Below, piece by piece: positions 1 to 5,427 of a DNA stretch of 5,427 nt. A model generated the notes under the pieces. That model was given only the letters and a program-made list of their open reading frames with translations. It ran no database searches and was not told the origin of the DNA. Both the position numbers and the translations under genes were made by a program. This DNA is from Campylobacteraceae bacterium (lineage in GTDB: Bacteria; Campylobacterota; Campylobacteria; Campylobacterales; Sulfurovaceae). The stretch covers positions 1 through 5,427 of the forward strand of contig JALSQJ010000016.1 of the NCBI GenBank assembly GCA_026985495.1, read 5' to 3'. Numbering within the stretch: the stretch's first letter is position 1; each line of letters starts with the position of its first letter.

Positions 1-294
1 CTAGCCGATACAGCAAATTATAACTTTGCGTTTAGGCTTATTGGTCACATACCTTATGGAGACAAACTGATGCACGGTTTGCTCTATGGGGTTATGGCAC
101 TACTTTTAAACTATGGACTCAATTTTAAAAGTAAAAAAATCTTTGGCTTTAACTTACAAATAGGGGCGATGATTGTCTTAACTTTTGCAGGATTAGAGGA
201 GATAACCCAATATTGGCTACCCAGTCGCACATGTGACTTTTTTGATTTTGTGGCAGATACCGTTGGCGTAACACTCTTCTCTTTAATTGTTTAG
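1..294 (+). CDS. VanZ-like family membrane protein, 3' part (start outside window)
   Basis: The reading frame is open from the first base, so the real start lies upstream; the ATG at position 70 is an internal methionine. The visible 97 residues carry the conserved VanZ-like features in order: a DKLMH motif (residues 22-26 of the visible part) opening a hydrophobic helix, a second hydrophobic helix leading into GLEEITQ, and an R-x-x-D-F-x-D motif followed by a short hydrophobic helix with a V-A-D-T-V-G core. These Asp/His, Glu/Gln and Arg/Asp positions are the family signature. VanZ itself gives low-level teicoplanin resistance, but most family members are small inner-membrane proteins of unknown role, so no resistance function should be inferred. 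The stop is TAG at 292-294. Two T-runs follow at 302-315 without a GC-rich stem. Family assignment is fairly firm; function is unknown. Confidence 0.82.
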   Translation, partial: LADTANYNFAFRLIGHIPYGDKLMHGLLYGVMALLLNYGLNFKSKKIFGFNLQIGAMIVLTFAGLEEITQYWLPSRTCDFFDFVADTVGVTLFSLIV

Positions 295-319
295 GAGTAT
301 ATTTTTTATTTTTTTAAGC

Positions 320-325
320 TATTAT
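320..325 (+). promoter_or_regulatory. candidate -10 element for the DUF898 gene
   Basis: TATTAT differs from TATAAT at one base and lies 33 nt before the ATG at 359. That would place the mRNA start near 332 and leave room for the Shine-Dalgarno AAGGA at 348-352. No clear -35 is seen, which is common in Campylobacterota. The 64-nt spacer is almost all A/T, so other near matches exist (TATATT at 298-303, TAAAAT at 335-340) and this choice is weak. Confidence 0.3.
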
Positions 326-358
326 TTTAACTCATAAAATAAAAATTAAGGAAAAAAG

Positions 359-1480
359 ATGGAAGCTCTACGCTTTACAGGAACAGGAAGTGAATATTTT
401 AAAATTTGGATTGTCAATGTTCTGTTGACTATTATTACTTTAGGGATATATTACCCTTGGGCAAAAGTGCGTAACCGTCGCTACTTTTATGCTAACACGA
501 ATTTAGCAGATAGAAATTTTGAATATCATGCAACAGGAAAACAGCTTCTATTAGGCTTTTTAATTGGTTTGGTTTTATTTGTTATTTACAACATTGTAAC
601 ACAAGTTGCTCCACAGTTTGCAGTTGTTTTTATGGCACTTTTTATGCTGATTTTACCATGGCTTATATGGAGAAGTGTAATGTTCAATATGAAAGTGACC
701 AGTTTTTCAAATGTTCATTTTTCATTTAGAGGAAAATTAAAAACTTCTTATAAAATCTTTTTAGGGTATCCTCTTCTTGTGATAATTTTCATAATTATAC
801 TTGGTATAGTCGCTTCAATAGCTATTCCTCAGTTGCATATAGAAACTATGGAAAATCCAACTATATTAATTATAGGTAGTATTATTCTTGGGTTTTTATC
901 TATGCTAGTGTATGTTTTCATAATAGCAATTATCCAAAAAAAATCTAAAGAGTATATTATTGGTAATAGTTTTTATGGTCAAGGGGAATTCTCTATAAAA
1001 TTAGAGACTAAAAAGTTTTTGACCATCTATGCTAAAGCAATTGGGTTAGTACTTATTCCTTTAGTTGTTATGGGTTTAGGTACATTAGGAATGGGAGCTG
1101 GTGGAGTAGAGATACTTTTTGTTATAGGATATTTGGGGTTTATGGTATCTTTTTTACTTGTTGGAGCTTATATTGTAAGTAGAACAAGAGCATATATTTA
1201 TGAAAATACATTATTGGATAATAGAGTCTCTTTTAAATCAACTTTAGGTGCAAGAGCATTGGCATGGGTGATGTTTACAAACTTTTTAATGATTATTGTG
1301 ACTATTGGATTTGCAATGCCTTGGGCAAAAGTACGTATGGCAAGGTTGATGCTTGAAAATACATTGGTTGATACCTCGGTTGGATTTGATGATTATATTA
1401 CTCAAGAACAAGAGCGTGGTGGAGCAATTGGTGAACAGATTGGAGAAGTATTTGATGTTGATATAGATGTAGGTTTTTAG
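359..1480 (+). CDS. DUF898 (YjgN-like) family multi-pass membrane protein
   Basis: A 373-residue integral membrane protein. The N-terminus (F-x-G-x-G-S-E-Y-F-K, residues 6-15) followed by a hydrophobic helix ending T-L-G-I-Y-Y-P-W-A-K-V-R (27-38) is the hallmark of the DUF898/YjgN family, whose function is not established. Hydrophobic stretches lie roughly at 14-32, 63-82, 86-104, 134-157, 168-192, 223-243, 250-272 and 301-320. PWAKVR occurs twice, at 33-38 and 321-326, each time after a membrane helix, so the protein begins and ends with related units. A short N-x-x-x-x-[DG]-x-x-x-F-like motif recurs about five times (from residues 46, 114, 203, 283 and 334). The tail (345-373) is acidic and hydrophilic. 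The start is supported by AAGGA at 348-352, 6 nt before ATG. The stop lies 2 nt before the M48 protease start, suggesting translational coupling and a joint role. Confidence 0.85.
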   Translation: MEALRFTGTGSEYFKIWIVNVLLTIITLGIYYPWAKVRNRRYFYANTNLADRNFEYHATGKQLLLGFLIGLVLFVIYNIVTQVAPQFAVVFMALFMLILPWLIWRSVMFNMKVTSFSNVHFSFRGKLKTSYKIFLGYPLLVIIFIIILGIVASIAIPQLHIETMENPTILIIGSIILGFLSMLVYVFIIAIIQKKSKEYIIGNSFYGQGEFSIKLETKKFLTIYAKAIGLVLIPLVVMGLGTLGMGAGGVEILFVIGYLGFMVSFLLVGAYIVSRTRAYIYENTLLDNRVSFKSTLGARALAWVMFTNFLMIIVTIGFAMPWAKVRMARLMLENTLVDTSVGFDDYITQEQERGGAIGEQIGEVFDVDIDVGF

Positions 1481-1482
1481 TA

Positions 1483-2574
1483 ATGGTAGAAGGGTATTGG
1501 CACTCCAAAGGGAGTGCAGAACGTTTTTATGCTACTTTTGATATTAATGATTTAGGACGATATACGGTTGTTGTAGAAGATAAAACAGCTTATCGGGGAG
1601 ATGTTGCTAGTTTAAAAATAAGTGAACGTTTAGGTAATGTAGAGCGTAAGATTACCCTAGAAGATGGTTCTTTGTTTACTACTTTAGATAATGATGCTAT
1701 AGATACTCTATTTAGACATAGACAAAAGAGTAATGCTTTTGTTCACTATCTTGAAACTCATATGCAATGGATAGCCGTAGCATTTGTTGTTGCTATTTTG
1801 ACAGGAATCTCCTTTTTTAAATGGGGTATTCCTTGGACAAGTGAAAAAATTGCTCATGCTTTACCTTATGAGACCAATCAACTAATTGCTAAAGGGAGTA
1901 TGAAGTTTTTAGATAAAGCAGTATTTGATGAAAGTAATTTAAGTAAAGATAAGCAAGAGAAAATACGTAACCACTTTCAAACAAAAATAGCACCCCTTAG
2001 CTATGAAGATGATAATAAAATAGATTATAAAGTATATTTCCGTTCGTGGAAAATGGGAGATACGGAAATACCTAATGCATTAGCTTTACCATCAGGGGAG
2101 ATTATTGTTACTGATAAGTTTATACAATTGGCAACTAATCAAGATGAGATAGATGCTGTAATGCTTCATGAGATGGGGCATGTGGTTCATAGGCATGGGT
2201 TAGAGATGCTTATTGAGGGGACATTTATCACTGTAGCTGTTATGATGATGACAGGAGATAGCTCTAGTATTGGAGATATGGGAGTAGGGTTAGGTTCTGC
2301 CTTAGTAAGCTCTTCATATTCGCGTGGTCATGAGTCTGAAGCTGATTTATATGCATTTAAAAAAATGCTCAAGGGTGGGATTGACCCTAAATCTTTTTCA
2401 AATATTATGAACAATATGACAGAGTATATGAATGAACAAAATGATGATAATGAGACTAAGAAAGAGAATAAAATTTTAGATTATTTTGCTTCTCACCCAA
2501 GTACAAAAGAGCGAGTGGAATTAGCCAATCGTTATAGTGAATGTTTTAAGCAAGGTTTGATGAGTTGTAAATAG
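1483..2574 (+). CDS. membrane-anchored M48-family zinc metalloprotease
   Basis: A 363-residue peptidase. Residues 1-80 form a hydrophilic, strand-rich domain (G-Y-W near the start, R-L-G at 49-51, L-E-D-G-S at 59-63) resembling the N-terminal domain, which I recall as DUF7092, found in other proteobacterial M48 proteins. One membrane helix follows at about 95-115, then the catalytic domain. Its signature is HEMGH at 229-233 (zinc ligands H229 and H233, catalytic E230), with the third ligand probably E284 in an E-S-E-A-D motif (284-288). N198-A-L-A-L-P-S-G205 matches the conserved strand before the active site, and S337-H-P339 with T341 and R344 matches the conserved C-terminal motif; the equivalent His in BepA is thought to act as a regulatory ligand. 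All key residues are present, so it should be active. The topology (N-terminal domain in the cytoplasm, protease in the periplasm) is inferred. Start: ATG 2 nt after the DUF898 stop, with only a weak AGG at 1471-1473, which fits translational coupling. Substrate unknown; envelope protein quality control is likely. Confidence 0.9.
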   Translation: MVEGYWHSKGSAERFYATFDINDLGRYTVVVEDKTAYRGDVASLKISERLGNVERKITLEDGSLFTTLDNDAIDTLFRHRQKSNAFVHYLETHMQWIAVAFVVAILTGISFFKWGIPWTSEKIAHALPYETNQLIAKGSMKFLDKAVFDESNLSKDKQEKIRNHFQTKIAPLSYEDDNKIDYKVYFRSWKMGDTEIPNALALPSGEIIVTDKFIQLATNQDEIDAVMLHEMGHVVHRHGLEMLIEGTFITVAVMMMTGDSSSIGDMGVGLGSALVSSSYSRGHESEADLYAFKKMLKGGIDPKSFSNIMNNMTEYMNEQNDDNETKKENKILDYFASHPSTKERVELANRYSECFKQGLMSCK

Positions 2575-2580
2575 TCTTTA

Positions 2581-2589
2581 TGTTACAAT
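2581..2589 (+). promoter_or_regulatory. candidate extended -10 promoter for the third membrane-protein gene
   Basis: TGTTACAAT reads as TGn followed by TACAAT, one mismatch from TATAAT, in the 40-nt gap between the protease stop and the ATG at 2615. An mRNA start near 2596 would leave a leader of about 19 nt containing the AAGGA Shine-Dalgarno at 2602-2606. No good -35 is seen. It could give the third gene its own transcription in addition to read-through from the protease. Confidence 0.35.
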
Positions 2590-2614
2590 ATCCTAAAAAA
2601 TAAGGACTCTATAA

Positions 2615-3403
2615 ATGAAAGAGGATAATCAAAGATTAATCGATGAAGCATTAGCACAAGAGCCTATTAGAAATACGTTTCGTTTAAGTTGGGAATTTTT
2701 AATTTTAAATAAACAGTTTACACTAACTGCTATGAGTATGTTACTGTTGTTAAATATTTTAAGTCAATTTATTGGTCTTTTAGCAATGGTTCTTTCAGGG
2801 ATTTTATCGTTATGTGTACAAATTTACCTCTCTCGATTTATCTATGAGACAAAGAGTATTCAAACCTTTATTGCTCAAACAAAAGAGAGTAAATTTGAAA
2901 ATGTAGTTGCAAAAAACTTCTATATCTCCATGGGTGCATATTTAGGGAATGTAATATTGCTTATTGGTTTTATTTTTATGTTAATATTTTTATTAAAAAG
3001 TAATGGATTTGATTTAGAACATTTTGATGAATCTCAACTGTTGTCAATGGTTCAAGTTATTGCTATACCTTTATTTGCAAGTTTGTTATTAGTAAGTTAT
3101 ATTCACCCTTTGGTTCAATCTAATGTTGCTCTATCCAATAGTTTTAGTGAAGCCTTTTTTGCTGTCTTTTCAATCTTCTCTATATCGTTATGGAAAAGGG
3201 CATTTAATGGTACTTACTTTAAGTATATCTCATTAATTATTTTGCTTATTAGTGGTGTGGCACTATTTTTAGAAATACTTTTTCAAGTACCTATTTTAAA
3301 TATAATAGCAAATTTTTTATTGATTGTGTTGATGTATGTTTATATTATAGTATTGTCTATCACTGCAATGATAGCTAGAAGAGTTGTAGAGACTCAATCC
3401 TAA
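2615..3403 (+). CDS. multi-pass membrane protein of unknown function
   Basis: A 262-residue protein I do not recognise. After a polar N-terminus (1-33, with charged residues such as KEDNQR), hydrophobic helices lie at about 36-57, 58-76, 104-127, 143-165, 205-222 and 226-252, giving about six membrane segments. A polar loop at 77-100 contains several Lys/Glu residues, and a loop at 166-204 contains S-N-S-F-S-E-A and W-K-R-A-F-N-G. The C-terminus is short and polar after A-R-R. There is no catalytic motif, no ATP-binding loop and no cysteine pair (one Cys, C67). The start is supported by AAGGA at 2602-2606. It lies 40 nt after the M48 gene on the same strand and is followed by a terminator, so it may be the third member of that unit. 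The helix arrangement is loosely like small-molecule or peptide-handling membrane families such as YciC-type proteins, but I cannot assign one. Confidence 0.8.
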   Translation: MKEDNQRLIDEALAQEPIRNTFRLSWEFLILNKQFTLTAMSMLLLLNILSQFIGLLAMVLSGILSLCVQIYLSRFIYETKSIQTFIAQTKESKFENVVAKNFYISMGAYLGNVILLIGFIFMLIFLLKSNGFDLEHFDESQLLSMVQVIAIPLFASLLLVSYIHPLVQSNVALSNSFSEAFFAVFSIFSISLWKRAFNGTYFKYISLIILLISGVALFLEILFQVPILNIIANFLLIVLMYVYIIVLSITAMIARRVVETQS

Positions 3404-3432
3404 AGAAGAGGATAAGCTCCTCTTCTATTTTT
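3404..3432 (+). terminator. Rho-independent terminator at the end of the DUF898-M48-membrane protein group
   Basis: AGAAGAGGA (3404-3412) pairs perfectly with TCCTCTTCT (3418-3426) around a 5-nt loop, giving a 9-bp stem, followed by A and five Ts (3428-3432). It begins directly after the TAA at 3401-3403. The T-run and the edge of the stem overlap the last codons of the convergent minus-strand gene. On the minus strand the hairpin is followed by only a short T-run (CTTCTTTAGG context), so it should work well for the plus strand and only weakly in the other direction. Confidence 0.82.
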
Positions 3433-4093
3433 CTTGTAGTACATTTTCATAAATAGATTGAAAATCGGTTAAAGATATTCCACCAACATGAACCATTTTT
3501 ACTTCCCCTTTAGGGCTAAGTACTACTAAAAATGGGATAGAACCACCCCATCTAGCTCGTTGACCAATGTAGGAGATAAATTTAGAGTTCTCCTCATCTT
3601 CTCCTGAAAGTAGAGTATAGTTAATACCTTTTTCTTTTTTGAAAGCTTCCATTTGATCTATTGGTAGTCGTTGTACCTCAATGGCAACAATTTCAAGATT
3701 TTTATTTTTTTTCAGTTGAATAAGCTCTGGAATCTCTCCTAAACAAGGGGGGCAACGGTATCCAAAAAAGAGTAAAAAGACAACTTTACCTTTGTACTCT
3801 TGCATTAATATCCCATTTTCAACTTCATCAATATGAATTTTTTTACCATCAATTGTATTTAGTTCAAAAATATTTTTACTAAAACTTTCAGAAGTTTTTT
3901 GTTTGGTATCTACTTTTGTATCTGTAGGTTGTGTATCTGTTGAAGTAACCTTCTTTTTAAGCTCTTCTAAGTTGCTAGGTATTGTGCTATCTTGATGTTT
4001 TGTTGTATCAAATTTTTTATCTTGTCCATTCTCTTCAGAACCACAAGCTGTTAATAACAAGGTAAGTAGTGTTGCTGTAATGATTTTAATCAT
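3425..4093 (-). CDS. TlpA/ResA-type thioredoxin-fold lipoprotein (thiol-disulfide oxidoreductase)
   Basis: A 222-residue lipoprotein. The signal peptide ends in a lipobox L-L-T-A-C, so C17 should be acylated and the mature protein anchored in the envelope, facing the periplasm. Residues 20-70 are a hydrophilic Thr/Lys/Asp-rich linker with repeated T-D-T units (52-63). The thioredoxin-like domain follows: a VVFLLFFGY strand (104-112), active site C114-P-P-C117, the helix after it (E120-I-P-E-L), and the conserved cis-proline P187 in S-I-P-F-L-V-V, then S-P-K-G. This is the TlpA/ResA/AhpC-TSA-like layout, whose members reduce or exchange disulfides, for example during cytochrome c maturation or repair of oxidised proteins. 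The partner here is unknown. The start is supported by GAGAGGG (complement of 4101-4107) 7 nt before ATG and by a perfect extended -10 upstream. It is convergent with the membrane-protein gene and divergent from the ABC exporter. Confidence 0.88.
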   Translation of the reverse strand: MIKIITATLLTLLLTACGSEENGQDKKFDTTKHQDSTIPSNLEELKKKVTSTDTQPTDTKVDTKQKTSESFSKNIFELNTIDGKKIHIDEVENGILMQEYKGKVVFLLFFGYRCPPCLGEIPELIQLKKNKNLEIVAIEVQRLPIDQMEAFKKEKGINYTLLSGEDEENSKFISYIGQRARWGGSIPFLVVLSPKGEVKMVHVGGISLTDFQSIYENVLQEK

Positions 4094-4126
4094 ATTAAAT
4101 CCCTCTCAAAGTTTGTAATGAGGGAG

Positions 4127-4135
4127 ATTATAACA
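4127..4135 (-). promoter_or_regulatory. extended -10 promoter for the thioredoxin-fold lipoprotein gene
   Basis: Read on the minus strand, this is TGTTATAAT: a perfect TATAAT preceded by TGn. The mRNA would start near 4120, giving a leader of about 27 nt with GAGAGGG placed before the ATG. No -35 at the standard distance is apparent. This is the best promoter match in the window. Confidence 0.65.
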
Positions 4136-4146
4136 AGTTTTTGTTA
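4131..4146. repeat. short inverted repeat in the divergent promoter region
   Basis: TAACAA (4131-4136) and TTGTTA (4141-4146) are perfect inverted arms around GTTT. The dyad overlaps the upstream edge of the lipoprotein gene's -10 element, and a palindromic TGTTAACA (4142-4149) overlaps its right arm. The position fits a small operator, but arms this short and AT-rich can occur by chance. Confidence 0.35.
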
Positions 4147-4186
4147 ACAGTTTGTGCATATATAGAGCTAAAAAATATCTATTTTA

Positions 4187-4195
4187 TGCTATATT
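4187..4195 (+). promoter_or_regulatory. extended -10 promoter for the ABC exporter, possibly giving a leaderless mRNA
   Basis: TGCTATATT reads as TGn followed by TATATT, one mismatch from TATAAT. It ends 7 nt before the A of the ATG at 4203, the usual distance from a -10 to the first transcribed base, so the mRNA may begin at or within a base or two of the start codon. The region before the ATG (TATTCTCTCTT) has no Shine-Dalgarno-like purine stretch, in contrast to most other genes here. Confidence 0.5.
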
Positions 4196-4202
4196 CTCTC
4201 TT

Positions 4203-5427
4203 ATGATAACTATAAAATCTATTTTTAAAGAGATATCTAAACATAAAAAGATATTAATTATTGCGAATTTGATAGCTGTAGTCTCTACCATACTTATTTT
4301 GCCTGTGCCACTTTTACTTCCTATGTTGATAGATGAGCTTATTTTAGGAAAAAGTGGGAATATAACGCAGATTATTGACCAATTTATTCAAGTCGATTCA
4401 GCTAAGTATTACATCTTGATAGTGCTTTTAATAACACTATTGACTAAAGTTATAAGTATGCTTTTAAATCTTATACATATACGGCTCTATACTAAGATTG
4501 CTAAAGAGGTTATATATACTATTCGTAAGAGACTTCTTAATCACTTAAAAGTAGTCTCCATGAATGAGTATGACATTTTAGGCTCTGGAGCTGTTTCGGC
4601 AAAACTTATTACTGATGTAGAGACGGTTGAGAAGTTTGTTACCTCTTCTGTGGGGGAGATAGTGGTAGAGGCATTGACACTTGTAGGTATTTCAGTAGTT
4701 ATTTTAACGCTTAATTGGCAGTTAGCACTGGTTATTTTAATACTAAACCCCATGGCTTTAGCATTCTATTTACATATCTTTAGAGCTGTAGCAAAGATAA
4801 AGAGAAGAGAGAATAGAGCCATTGAGATATTTCAAAACTCTCTAACTGAGAGTTTAGAGCTGTACAATCAGATACGTGTACAAAATCGTGAGGGCTATTT
4901 TTTAGATGATGTGGATAAAAAAGCTCAAGAGATACGAGACAAGGGGTATAGTTTCTCTTTTAGAAGTGAAATGGCATTAGAGATTTCTCGTATGTTTATT
5001 ATCTATTCTCATGATATCTTTAGATCTGTTGGTATTTTTATGGTACTAATAGGTTCACTGACTATTGGTAAAATGTTGGCAATTTTTGGGTATGCATGGA
5101 TTATTATGCGACCTGTTGATAAACTTATGAATTTTGTCCATCTCTACTTTAATGCTAAAGCATCAATAGGTCGGCTCAATGAAATTTTGGAGCTTAAAGA
5201 GGAGCCTCAATATGAGGAAAAAGTTGATCCATTTAAGGGAAATATTACTGCTTCTATTCGACTTGAAGATGTCTCTTTTTCGTATGATAAAAAGAGAAAA
5301 GTTTTAGACCATTTAAGTTTAGAGATTAAAGCAGGAGAGAAAGTTGCTATTGTAGGAGAGACAGGGAGTGGAAAGAGTACATTGGCTCAAATTCTTATTG
5401 GTCTTTACCCTATTAGTGAGGGGAAGA
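4203..5427 (+). CDS. ABC transporter with fused permease and ATPase domains, 3' end outside window
   Basis: The frame runs without a stop from ATG 4203 to the window edge, giving 408 codons. The N-terminal part is an exporter-type membrane domain: hydrophobic segments at about 17-43, 70-93, 150-172, 173-192, 260-283 and 288-305, with a polar helical stretch between the fourth and fifth (about 195-255) as expected for the cytoplasmic extensions of type IV (MsbA-like) exporters. The ATPase domain starts near residue 350: L-E-D-V-S-F-S-Y (354-361, Y361 being the A-loop aromatic), then Walker A G385-E-T-G-S-G-K-S-T393. The Q-loop, signature motif, Walker B and H-loop lie beyond the window. Such half-transporters dimerise in the inner membrane and use ATP to export lipids, peptides, thiols or drugs; the substrate cannot be told from this part. 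In-frame codons open further upstream (to 4134) offer only a TTG at 4152 with no ribosome site, so 4203 is preferred. Confidence 0.88.
   Translation, partial: MITIKSIFKEISKHKKILIIANLIAVVSTILILPVPLLLPMLIDELILGKSGNITQIIDQFIQVDSAKYYILIVLLITLLTKVISMLLNLIHIRLYTKIAKEVIYTIRKRLLNHLKVVSMNEYDILGSGAVSAKLITDVETVEKFVTSSVGEIVVEALTLVGISVVILTLNWQLALVILILNPMALAFYLHIFRAVAKIKRRENRAIEIFQNSLTESLELYNQIRVQNREGYFLDDVDKKAQEIRDKGYSFSFRSEMALEISRMFIIYSHDIFRSVGIFMVLIGSLTIGKMLAIFGYAWIIMRPVDKLMNFVHLYFNAKASIGRLNEILELKEEPQYEEKVDPFKGNITASIRLEDVSFSYDKKRKVLDHLSLEIKAGEKVAIVGETGSGKSTLAQILIGLYPISEGK

Noticed and set aside
70..72. ATG as the start of the VanZ-like gene
   Set aside because: The frame is open upstream to the window edge, and the conserved DKLMH motif spans this methionine, so it is an internal residue.
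1..294. Glycopeptide resistance gene, from the VanZ-like similarity
   Set aside because: Most VanZ-like proteins are not linked to resistance, no other van genes are present, and the organism appears to be Gram-negative.
322..342. TTATTTT/AAAATAA inverted repeat before the DUF898 gene, considered as a terminator or operator
   Set aside because: The 7-bp stem is made only of A-T pairs with a 7-nt loop and no following T-run. It is expected by chance in a spacer of this composition.
936..943. Run of eight As inside the DUF898 gene, considered as a slippage or frameshift site
   Set aside because: It encodes Q-K-K in an AT-rich gene, the frame continues intact through to the family's conserved C-terminal unit, and there is no downstream stimulatory structure that I can see.
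3747..3752. Run of six Gs (six Cs in the coding strand) that encodes the two prolines of the CPPC active site, considered as a phase-variable tract
   Set aside because: Phase-variable homopolymers in Campylobacterota are usually longer (about eight or more), and the run is explained by two CCC/CCT-type proline codons.
4541..4753. A 70-codon open frame on the minus strand
   Set aside because: It lies wholly inside the ABC exporter coding region on the other strand. Its translation is Ser/Thr-rich with no recognisable domain, and the plus-strand frame is clearly an ABC exporter, so this is a shadow frame.

Overview
The window is AT-rich, with densely packed genes, short spacers and purine-rich Shine-Dalgarno sites. 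The protein types and codon use suggest a chromosomal segment of a Campylobacterota bacterium (Sulfurimonas, Sulfurovum or Arcobacter-like). This assignment is inferred from composition and family recognition, not from a database match. I see no rRNA, tRNA, CRISPR array, insertion sequence or phage gene.

Layout: (1) positions 1-294 hold the 3' part of a VanZ-like membrane protein whose start lies before the window. (2) Positions 359-3403 hold three co-directional genes: a DUF898/YjgN-type multi-pass membrane protein, an M48-type zinc metalloprotease anchored by one membrane segment and starting 2 nt after its neighbour's stop, and a six-segment membrane protein of unknown function 40 nt further on. 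(3) A hairpin plus T-run at 3404-3432 ends this group and overlaps the end of a convergent gene. (4) Positions 4093-3425 (minus) encode a TlpA/ResA-type thioredoxin-fold lipoprotein with a CPPC active site. (5) Divergent from it, starting at 4203 and running off the window, is an ABC exporter with fused membrane and ATPase domains, complete up to just past its Walker A motif.

The DUF898 and M48 genes look translationally coupled and probably work together at the inner membrane. The protease has an N-terminal beta-rich domain predicted to be cytoplasmic and a catalytic domain predicted to be periplasmic. The third gene may belong to the same unit but has its own promoter-like sequence. The lipoprotein and the exporter share a 109-nt divergent intergenic region. 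It contains two extended -10 elements, a small dyad against one of them, and spacing that suggests the exporter mRNA may be leaderless.

The content is mostly ordinary membrane and envelope housekeeping. The points most worth a second look are the possible leaderless start, the DUF898-M48-membrane protein unit, and the repeated motif inside the DUF898 protein. I found no convincing new defence or mobile system.
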